This document shows, in pieces, positions 38,001 to 50,000 of a stretch of 64,000 nucleotides of DNA. The stretch's first letter is position 1, and each line of letters opens with the position of its first letter. Below the pieces are notes generated by a model. It was given only the letters and a program-made list of their open reading frames with translations, was not told the DNA's origin and did no database searches. A program made the translations under genes and the position numbers. Source of the stretch: Stictocephala bisonia (lineage: Eukaryota > Arthropoda > Insecta > Hemiptera > Membracidae); assembly GCA_035578905.1 (NCBI GenBank), contig JAQJVL010002202.1, positions 1-64,000 on the forward strand, given 5' to 3'.

Positions 38001-41000
38001 ATATTTTTCAGATAAATTGAAGTGACACTTGGCAGTATAGATGAGTAGTATATCACATAACCTATTTCAAGATATGTAATTTTGTAATCTTTTGTTGCAC
38101 AAATTACACATTTATGAGTTAGAAGTGAAAGGAATCTTTAAGGTGGTTTAGTTTTATAAAACTTCCAAACGTTTGTGCGATGTGTACTTGATTATATTTT
38201 TAATGAGTTTTCCGATTTCCTACCTCTTCTGTCAATACTTTTTCTCTCGATAAGCTTTTAATAAGTTCATAAGTTTTTCCAGCATGTTTGAAATAGATTT
38301 GTTCAGAGCAATATAGTGCCATCTGTTGCCTCAGCCAATATAGCATGGTACAGTCTAGTATTGAATGGCAAAAGAGGAAAATGTAAGTAGTCTTGTCATG
38401 TTATAACTTTCTAATTTTGTCATGTAGTATTTTTATCATGTAGCTTGTTTTTAGGATCAAATAGCTAAAATAATCAAAGACAAAATATATGAATGTCACC
38501 GTTCAGTTTTTGTCTTTGATGAAGTGGACAAAATGCCTTCTGGAGTAATAGATGTGTTGAATGGATTTATAAATCAGGGTAGAAATGGTGACTATGACTA
38601 CAGGTAAATTATGTTTACCCCTTAAGCTACATATTTTACAAATGTTGGTAGTTATAAAGATCTATCAAGCCAAAGGGTCTTGTAGATTTTATGGCTGAAA
38701 TTAATTTCATAGTAGATACATAGCTAGAAAACATGAATATGATAGTTTTTTAATCAAGCTATGGCCAACGGCTGTAGTAGGCACCCGTCAGCTGTTTTTT
38801 AATTTGCTGGCTTGCTATTATTTCAAAAGCCGTGAAACTGCAGGTCCGTGTAGCTGAACGTAGTAGCTACATGAAACACGACAAAATTGACTTGTAATAT
38901 TTTGTTTGAACATCTTAGGAATTTTTGAAAGTGAGCTCTGACGTTCTGACATTTCATTTCATCTGCGTTCTTGTGTGTGATTTCGTTTTTAAAGCTATTA
39001 TTGTTTAAAATGAAGTAAGTATTTATTGGATAGTGTAAATATTATAGTTTATAGTGTAGTGAATAGTTATTGTATAGTGTAAATAGGAGTAAAAGATGAC
39101 GTAGCAATACCCCTGTTAGTGAAGACACGTTGATAAACAACTTCAATTCGTTTGTAAACAATGAATCAAATAACTTTGGAGGTGTTCGGCTTGTTGACAA
39201 TAGTGATTCAGAAGATAATATTGATCAAGAATTATTCTGAGGATAGTGAACTAGAATCTGTTTTGAACTTTGAGCAAATTCAACGCAGTGTCGACTTTTC
39301 ATAAATTTTTTTATAACGTCACTTCTATAAAAGGTAGCTACATAAAATTTGTTGCAATTTGCTAGTAATTAAATTTATTCAATAATAATATGTAATTATA
39401 TGATATAAAATTATCCCCAAATATTTATTATATGTGATAAAACTAAAAAGAAAAAATTTGAATAAAGTTTTTTGTTAATTCTTTATTTTCTTAAAAAACT
39501 TTTTTAATTGCTGCAAAACAGTATTTTATTCCCAACAGGATATTTCATGGCAAAGATACTGATATAAAATTTATTCATTCTTTATGATAAATAAGAGAAC
39601 TATGAATTTTTAACTAAAACATTGTTCTAAAGGTAAAACATAGCTTGGCCTTCAAGGCACAAAAACTCATTTTAAAGTTGGCCTATAACACACATTACCC
39701 AAAAAATGTGTTGGCCTTAAAAGAGTTAACTAACTGAAATTAACTACCAATTGATTATTTATCTATGACTTTTGCATTACTTTAAGTATTATTATACCAG
39801 ATGAATGTTATTTAGTGTTAAAATGTTGTATCATAAGACATTCTGTACAATATGTACACATCACAAAAGGTTTACCGGTGAATGAAATAAATAAATAAAT
39901 CACACTTGAGGGGAAACAGAAGGATGGAATATATTGAAGATGGCTTGACCCATTAGTGGGTCATTTAACTTGTTTTAAAAGACGATAAATTTGGGGACTA
40001 GTGTTTGGGAGATTGTAGGCGATAGGTTCCATGCTCGGTCCTCTTAATACCGACACTGCGTCTGCTCAATGATTGCCATTGACATGGATACTTCTAGATA
40101 AGTCTGGGGTGTCCTTGTTGGATGGTAGTCAAGGTTCAGATGCTTTGTAGGGGAGAGAACTGAGTGTCAGACGTGTCATTTAGCTAAAAATCAAACCAAC
40201 ACTACGTGGTTTGGATTCCACATAAAAGCTGTAGGTCTCAAAGTTGCCCTGGGCTAGTATCATTTATATTTACCGAATTTTCTGGTGTCAATCCCATTAA
40301 ATGACTATTTACAATATGTACATAGCTGCAGTGTTTTGCCTATGTGAACAAGAGCGGGTGGGTCAATACTACAGTGCGTGTATGGGTGGGCTGGTGGGTC
40401 AATACAGTAGTACGGAAATATTTGCAAAAATTGACAAAAACAATTTTTTTTCTGAAATGCAACTTATAATGCACATCATTATATAGAATTTCATGCTGAA
40501 TTCGAAAACGTCATTGGTTTTCCTGAATTATTGATAACAAGGCCAATAGATTAACTTTTCGAATTAATGTGTATGTGACCAAGTAAATTACATTCCAAAT
40601 TGACTAAAGAAGAATACGTAATTGAATAATAAAAAGTCAGATTTAAGTGCTCGCAGGCACTGTGTCCAATATATATTTAGCAGAGGCATCACTCCCTGGT
40701 GTTGTCAGGTAGGCCACTATACACGATCCTTTGACACAGTTGACACTGAAACATTTGGAGAATGTGGATGAAATTGAATTGTTGAATCATTGAAATTATT
40801 TAAAATATTATTGGTTGTAGCTTGTTCACTCCAAATAATCAGTCATCAGTTAGTTCTTACAGACTGCTGAATTATCAGTTGTGTATTTTTCAGAAGAGCG
40901 ATTTTCATACTTCTGAGTAATGTTGGAGGGAGAGTCTTGTTTCAAGAGACTTTAGACAGCTATATGCAGGGTCAAGATAGAATGAGCATGGACAAGGATC

Positions 41001-44000
41001 ATTTATCAGTCATCAGTTAGTTCTTACAGACTGCTGAATTATCAGTTGTTATTTTTCAGAAGAGCGATTTTCATACTTCTGAGTAACGTTGGAGGGAGAG
41101 TCTTGTTTCAAGAGACTTTAGACAGCTATATACAGGGTCAAGATAGAATGAGCATGGACAAGGATCATTTAAGTAAATTATTGGCTGAAGAGGCTTATGA
41201 TGCAAAAGGTAAATTCCTTAAAACATCCAAGAAAAAAAGAGTTTCGCATAAACTATATCTAAAACAATCTGTTGTCTTAAAGCATAGATTTCAGCAGCAA
41301 GTGTCATTACAAAACCCTGAGGTTTTTACTAAAATTCATGCACCAAACATTATGCTCATACGACTACACAGCATCTATCAGTGGCACCATCTAAGATGAT
41401 AAAGTCACCTATACAGGCACTACTAGCCAAATTCACCAAGAATAAAAGAAGGTTGGTCTCATCATTCTATTCATACTTTACTGTGTTAATCATTTAATTT
41501 TAATATAAAAATTAAAAAACCTTGGCGTTTTAAAGTCTTCTCTAAATTGGTTTAACACTTTCCTATTGTCAAGTTTTTATTTCGCAATTTATGGAAATAG
41601 ACTTAACACCAAGTAACAAACTAAGTAATTTATCTGAAGATCTAGTGTAAGGTTTCATAATAAAATATGGTGTCACATTGGGATCAGTTTTAGGGCCCTT
41701 GCTCTTTTTAGTAAGAATATTAATCTGACAGATATAAATATTGTTCAAACTTACAAAAACAACAATCAACTTTATCACTATGCTGATGATTCAAGTCTTA
41801 AAATAATATCAAACACATCAGAACAAATGGTAGTATAATTTTTTGTTGGAATGGAAATTATTAATAGTTATTTTTAAATGTTAAAAAAGATGTCATTTTA
41901 CTATGGATTAGAAAAATAAAGGCATATTTATTTTGCCTAATTTATCCACCCTCAGTCGGCTTTGGGTTATGTCTCTTTTTGGAGCAACAAAGGAAATAAA
42001 TTTGGACAGCATACTTAAACTAAAAAAAATGTTATAAGAATTAAACTAAAATTTGTTGAATCGGCCAAATAACACTTTCTAAAACTCTTGTAATACTCAC
42101 AGTTTATAGTATTATAAACTGTACAAATCTCTTAGGAGTATGAAAAATTATCTAGCCATTAATGAACATCCATAATAGATTATTTTTAAAATTAAGAGAA
42201 ATATGCAAAACTGGAATAAAAAAATAAGCAAATACATCTTTGCATTATATTTGAAATAAAGGATCTTCATTTTAAATTGCTATTGAACCATTTAAGAGAA
42301 AATTTACAGAATTTTCCAAACGCAATGTTTTTTATTAAAATAAATATCCCCAAATTACTCACAATTTCTTTAAGAATGTAATTTGAAATCAAATAATTTA
42401 GTTTTAGCCAAATTATTCTAAGAAAACCAACTACTGAAGTCTGTTAGAGTGGTCTATGTTTTCTGTAGTTGTAATTGGTCGGTAGCGTAGTTGGTTCAAT
42501 CCCAGCTTCATGTGCTAAAGGTTGTCAGTTCGATCCCAATCAGTGTCAATACATTTTGAGAAGGATCAGCTGATAATCACCGGCTGTTCATTTGTCATTG
42601 GGCTATTAATTAATGACACTTTCTAAGGAATAGTCAGCCTTAGTTTGTAACAATGACTACATTCGCTCATCTACACTCATCACACTCATTCGAAATCCAT
42701 ATTCGCCCATATCTTGACGATCGGCGTCTTACAAATAAATAAAAATAAATAAATAAAATAAATAAAATAATAGTATAACAGTACACATGTGCTACAAGTG
42801 AAATCACACTCAGATCCCAGTCCCTTTAAGGTACTTATCATTATATTTCCCACCTCTTTCTGTTTCATACAATTTTGCCCTAAACTCCAAGTTTCTTGCA
42901 CAATGTTGTTATCTGTACTGTCAGATTCAAAAAGCATTGTACTCGAGTTTGAACCTCTGCTACAAAATAAATACTTATTCAATTTTGTTCTATTATACAT
43001 CAAAATTTAGTTTATTTAATTCTACGTAATTTCATATAACGTACAAATTTTTTGAAAACTAAGAATTTTTTATAACAGGTAAAATAAAAAAAAAACACAA
43101 AATTTTAGTACTTTTGGAATAAAACTCAACTTTAAAATTTTCTGAAACAAAAATTACTGAAGATAAGTCAGCGAAACTTTAACCACATGTGAATAAGATT
43201 GTTTTTTGTAGTCTGTCCAAATTCTAGAATTTTTACTCTTTTACAAAATATTCTGTTGTAGTTTTTGTAAACCCTTGCAATCTTAAAAATGGCTAATCAT
43301 ACAAACTTCTAAAACGGTTCAAAAATATTGAATTGAAAAATAAAGTAAGATTATAAAACGTTAAGTGTGATAAAAAAATCTTGCGATTTTATATCACATG
43401 ATAATTCAACAGTCATAGATGTGCTCTCAATGTGTAAACAAATCTCCTCGGGCAGCACTTCAAAACTAGTTTCAATTGAGCATTTTGGCGTTGCCAAATC
43501 GTGCGCTTGGAAGTGTTTAAACAGTGCATAAAAGGTTTATTACTGTGGAAGTATTGAACCGTTAATCATGTTTTCTATCTAAATTTAAACCATTTTTCAA
43601 TCACCTTTTGTCATGAGAGCTTTGGACCTACAACAACAGGTTTAAAAATATTATAGCTCTAAAAAGATTGTTAAATTAAAAAATAATATTTACAGAATTT
43701 ACAATTATGTAAATTCTGTAACAAGCTGAATGTAACGTTAAAATGAGAGCCAACTATTATATTGGTGATTTGCAGGATGTACATATCTCATTTCTAGTAA
43801 CTGTAAGTGATTCATCAGCCTTTAGCTGTAACATGTCTACCTGTCATTCATAACTAATAAGTCCCCTAATACAGGGTAGAAGTCCAGCTGCATGAGGTAG
43901 CAACACCGCGTCTGATGGCTCGGTTGGCCGCACGTGTTACGGCACATCGATGTTTGTTGAATTATCATGTGATATAAAATATTAAGAATTTTTTATCGCA

Positions 44001-47000
44001 CTTACCGTTTTATAATCTTACTTTATTTTGCAATCCGGTATTTTTGAATCATTTTGGAAGTTCGTATGATTGGCAATTTTTAGGACTACAAGGGTTTACA
44101 AAAATTACAACAGAAAATTGTGTAAAAGAGTGAAAATTCTAGAATTTGGACAGACTACAAACAACAACCTTATTCATATGTGGTTAAAGTCTCACTGACT
44201 TATCTTTAGTACTTTTTGTTTTAGTACTTTTTTTTTTTTTTTTATTATTATTCTACCAGCTATAAAAAATTCTTAAAAGTCTTCAGAAAATATGTAAGTT
44301 ATATGAAATTATGTAGAATTAAATAAGCTAAATTTTGGTGTACAACACATCAGAATCGGATGAGTATTTATTTTGTAGCAGTGGTTCAAACTCGAATACA
44401 TTGGTTTTTTTAATCTGACAGTAGTAATCTTGTCACAAGTAGTCAGAGTCGGTGATCCAGATGAAATGTAACTGTTTTGGGTCTAATACTTCTATTCCTG
44501 TTATTACAGTTACAGTTCCTTTGTAGAGTCGGTGATCCAGATGAAATGTAACTGTTTTGAGTCTAATACTTCTATTCCTGTTATTACAGTTACAGTTCCT
44601 TTGTATAGTCGGTGATCCAGATGAAATGTAACTGTTTTGGGTCTAATACTTCTATTCCTATTATTACAGTTACAGCTCCTTTGTAGAGTCGGTGATCCAG
44701 ATGAAATGTAACTGTTTTGGGTCTAATACTTCTATTCCTGTTATTACAGTTACAGTTCCTTTGTAGAGTCGGTGATCCAGATGAAATGTAACTGTTTTGG
44801 GTCTAATACTTCTATTCCTGTTATTACAGTTACAGTTCCTTTGTAGAGTCGGTGATCCAGATGAAATGTAACTGTTTTGGGTCTAATACTTCTATTCCTG
44901 TTATTACAGTTACAGTTCCTTTGTAGAGTCGGTGATCCAGATGAAATGTAACTGTTTTGGGTCTAATACTTCTATTCCTGTTATTACAGTTACAGTTCCT
45001 TTGTAGAGTCGGTGATCCAGATGAAATGTAACTGTTTTGGGTCTAATACTTCTATTCCTGTTATTACAGTTACAGTTCCTTTGTATAGTCGGTGATCCAG
45101 ATGAAATGTAACTGTTTTGGGTCTAATACTTCTATTCCTGTTATTACAGTTACAGTTCCTTTGTATAGTCGGTGATCCAGATGAAATGTAACTGTTTTGG
45201 GTCTAATACTTCTATTCCTGTTATTACAGTTACAGTTCCTTTGTAGAGTCGGTGATCCAGATGAAATGTAACTGTTTTGGGTCTAATACTTCTATTCCTG
45301 TTATTACAGTTACAGTTCCTTTGTATAGTCGGTGATCCAGATGAAATGTAACTGTTTTGGGTCTAATACTTCTATTCCTGTTATTACAGTTACAGTTCCT
45401 TTGTAGAGTCGGTGATCCAGATGAAATGTAACTGTTTTGGGTCTAATACTTCTATTCCTGTTATTACAGTTACAGTTCCTTTGTAGAGTCGGTGATCCAG
45501 ATGAAATGTAACTGTTTTGGGTCTAATACTTCTATTCCTGTTATTACAGTTACAGTTCCTTTGTATAGTAATTGACATAGCCTATATTTTAGCATTAGGT
45601 TCTCAATGTTGTTTGAACAATTTATATACTAACATAGTCACTTTTTGTTGTTGAAGTTTATTACCTGGATATATTATTATATTTATACATAAAAAATATA
45701 TTATATTTTTTATGTATAAATATATATAAAATATATAATATATATAAAATATAATATATCCTTCTGGAGGACCATTAATTACCTTGAAATAGCGAGTAAA
45801 TTTAAATTTTACTTAATTATATTGTAGTAATTTCCACAGTGTACACTTTTAGGTAATTAAATTTAAAGTGAGTAAGAATAGAGCAATACTGTACATTGAG
45901 ATAAAGAGACTATTTCAACACTATTTTGTTAACATGGATACCAAAGTTGTTTAGATGTAACAAAAGAGAAAATATTAAATGCAAAGGTGTTAATTGATCT
46001 GTCAAAAATAAAATCAATATAAATCATAAATATAAACTTATGCTATCAAAGTCCAGTTCATACCCCTGCCTGTGAACCACTTTGTTTCACAAATATCAAA
46101 ACGTTTACTCTTGAAGCAGGGGTGAGATCTTCATTACTGGTCTTGAAGTCTGTCCGTTTGCAGTGTTGGACGGAACATTATTCTTGATGGCAAAATATTA
46201 AGATTGTAGGAGTAACCCAACATGAACATATCCTAGCTGCAGTACAGAAATTGCTCAATATCATATGGTTATAGTATGATAGAAGGAATATTTCAATGGC
46301 CTATCGATTCCAGGTTTCAAGAGAAAGTCTGCATCCCTCCTAAACAGCCAACTAACACCATAATACAAAGTAAAAGCCAGGAGGATGGTGAGGGAGAAGC
46401 TGGGCTTTGCCTAGATTGTAGGCTATATGGTATGCAAGGAAGACTACCAACCAACACTGCTGAATACTATGAAAAACTTAAGCTGACAACACACTAAAGA
46501 ATAAGCTTAAAAGTATTGTTTCTATTAATATTACCATTGAAGCATGTAATCTATTTAAAAGTATTTACTATTTAACACGTTGAATGCTGAAACAGTACAT
46601 AATTGCGCACCCCTATTGCTGAAATATAAATAATTATTACTCACCTTCTAAATAGTTTCATTGTATCCAAAGTGTTATCAGAAGTTGTCTAGATATTAAT
46701 TTAGGCCATTTACAGTGACGCCATTTCCGGTACTTGAAAAGAAGTAGTCCGCCTGGCGTGCCTGTTTGCATGAGTCATCTGGGCGTTGTTGACACTCCAG
46801 TCATCAATAAGTAAAGTGCCACTGTTTATTACTACACACAAACACTAAAATGTCCCTTATAACATAAAATAACACTTTTATTTTGGAAATATAATGTTTA
46901 GCCATGATAAAAATTAGTTGAATCACAAAGTTTTTGAATTACATAAAAAATAAGTCCTACGGTACTGAAATAAATTGTAAAATATAAAAAAATAAAGGAA

Positions 47001-50000
47001 ACTATATACAACCCCACCCACCGCCATATTCAAACTATATTTTAGTTAGCCATGTCCTCATGGAACTTATCGAAGCACCGTACTTCACAAAGGCCGGGTT
47101 CACCTGGGCATACCGCGCAAATGTATGTAGTCTGTTTTCTGTGGCCATCTTTAGTACAAACTCGACAAATCTTTTGCACTCGACTGCCATTTGACCTTCT
47201 TTTTTCATTTTTTGAAAGCCGGTGCATACTATTTCGAGTGGGAGTCATCATAATTGGGGCTGGCTTGGGTGGCAGCAGATTTTCAATCACTTTCAAACGG
47301 AAGTCATACAGGCTCAGTCTATTGTTCATGTTATACATGTTATGCAAGTAAAAAGCATTTACCATAAGGACTTGTATGAAGTGTACAAAGATCTTTTTAT
47401 GCCATCTAAGTGTCTTGCGTTCACATGGGGAGTAAGACATCATCTGGTCCAAGCGATCTACCCCCTTCATGTGAGCATTGTATTGCATTAGTGGTTTGGG
47501 CATTATTTTCACTTGATTCCTTTTATTCCTGTTGTTTACCATCTCGTTGTCGAATTGGCTTGATACGTAGCTGACGGTCCTCTTGTCTTTCCATTTACCA
47601 ATCATTATGCTCTCTGCGTAGTTAGCAATGGTACCCCCCACTGGCAACTGGGCCGACTACTGCTGGCGGGTTATTTCTTCGGTCGATATGCAGGGTGCCT
47701 GTATAGTAGGTCAGGTGACGTAAGAGTTTGGATGACAGAGCGAAAGAGTTGTAAAAATTGTCCATGAATAATGAGTGCCCTTTTTTCCAAAAATCACGCA
47801 TCAACATCATAACAATTTTCTGTGTGTGTCCAGTGCCTGCGCAAGGATCGGTGCTGCCGTGTAAACATGGCATCTTAGTAGTAGCCCCTCTGGTTCATTG
47901 AGTGAGTAGACTTTAATACCATATTTATGGCGCTTCCCTTTGATGTACTGACGGAAGACTAAACGGCCACGCCATAGTACCATTTCTTCGTCTATTGTCA
48001 GTTCTCGGGATGGATAGTATATTTCCCTCATCGTATTATTCACATAATCTACAATAGGCGTAATTTTGTATGATCTATCTTCAGTCAGTTCTTGATGTTC
48101 TGCTGTTTCTACTCTTGATACATGTAAACATCTTAGAATAACTTGAAAACGGTCCCGGCTCATGTGTTGACTAAATATATTTTGGTTGAAAAGGTGGTGT
48201 GTTTTCCAGTAATCACTAAGCCTGTTCATACGAATGGTACCAGTATGCAACAATAGTCCTATGAAAGTTAGAAGTTCCTCCCTAGTCAAATCTTTCCAAT
48301 GTCCAATTCGTGATTTAGGAGTCGTGTTAGGACCACAGAACAATTCCACAGCATATAGATTTGTTTCAGTAACTACTCTGTCCAAAAATACTATATCTAC
48401 AAGTAAGTTAAACCAATCAATTGGTGTATTATTACCAGGAATTGGCACTCTCAGTCCAGAATTCCCTGTGAAGTTTATGTCACGCATCCCAAGAGCAGAA
48501 AGCGTAGGCTGCCATGTCGGATCCGCCTCAAGGTCATTATCGTCTGAGCTGTCAGAGCCGTCTGATGATTCGCCGTCAATGTCCGAAAACTCATCCTCCA
48601 ACACTTCATTGTCATCCATTGCTCAATAATTACTTAAAACTACTAAATGACTAACTAAAAACACTATCACTAACAACAGGCACCACTCACACAAAAATGG
48701 CGGTATCTGAAAACGATAAACACCAAAATGCACACAAAGAACGGCACAACAAGCGGTGAGTGGCACAATGTTCCCGGGCAACGGCTAGCCTCACACTGAA
48801 CCAATATCGTTGAAGCGGGAGTGGTACTTCTTTAGAAGTAGTCCGCTACGCGTGCAGCGCCACCACTACGTATAAAGAAGTAGTCCGCAGTCAACGTGTT
48901 AAAAAAAACAATATTGTTAGATAATTTTCTACTAGCATGAATCAGTCCCTTACAGTTATAGGAAATTCATAATTAATCGGTCATTTAAAAATGTATGAGT
49001 GGATATGGTCTATTTATTATTTCAGCTTGAAATGAATTAAAATTAAATTAGAAATCTGTTTATTTCACTAAATGTACATAAAATATTACATTTTATAATA
49101 ATAAATGAAATAATACCTCCCTAAATGGGCCATGTGCGGCCTGTGTGTGGGTAAACAACAATTTTGCATGCTATACAACAATTTTATACCCTGCGCACAC
49201 ACAGGAAAAATAGATTTTTCTTGAGACGATATCTTTTGTTTTTAATAAATAATCAATAAGGTTTCACACCTGATCTTAGCTTAACTGATCAGATAGTTTT
49301 TTCTCAAAAGATAATTAAATTTATTTAGACTTGCATTTAACACCATTTATCATTCTACTTCTGTAGAAATACGAAAAGTAGTATACTTTGCTCAGATACA
49401 ATCCATTTTAAATATTGTATGTAAACCCACAATATGGAATTATGTTATGGGGTTCAGGGAAAAAATTCAACTTAATATTTGAAGCATAGAAGTCAATTAT
49501 TAGAACTATTTGTAACATAAACAGAATCCACCAATTGCAAACCTTAATTTAAAAAATTAGAAATTTTAAATCTACCACGTCTTTATAGTTTTGAAATTAG
49601 TAAAAATTAATCAACATTTATTTGAATATTTAAGATTTGATCATTCTCATGAGGCAAGGCACAATTTTAAGTTCAGGATTTTTTCAGAAAAAACTTTTTG
49701 TGGGAGTCAAAATGTATAATTAGCTACCTCTAAGAGTTATTATTAATTTAAATTTAAAATGATTTTAGTCGCTGTAAAGAATTCCCAGGTGACAATGTGC
49801 AATATATTTTTATTTTATTGATTAATTTTCATGAAATAAAGAAGCACCTATTTTAAGCTACACTGTTAAGCTGTGATGTATTGTGCTATAAAGTTTTGAT
49901 AGCAAATAAATCAGTCAAGTGATTGTAGAGCTAAATATCAAACTATAGTGATATAGTTAATGATTGCCCATCGTATAGATGTTGGCTCGTCTTCACTCAA

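Noticed and set aside
44447..45566. Regular 80-bp array as a CRISPR-like locus
   Set aside because: The whole 80-bp unit is repeated with no variable spacers, and the DNA is clearly eukaryotic. It is a minisatellite.
45390..45578. Minus-strand ORF encoding a repeated peptide
   Set aside because: It is only the repeat unit read through by chance; the 80-bp unit is not a multiple of three and there is no other coding support.
46276..46497. 73-codon ORF in intron 4 as an extra torsin exon
   Set aside because: It does not fit between exon 4 and exon 5, which join directly in frame, and it has no torsin similarity.
47052..47491. Plus-strand ORFs opposite the piggyBac transposase
   Set aside because: They are shadows of the minus-strand transposase frame.
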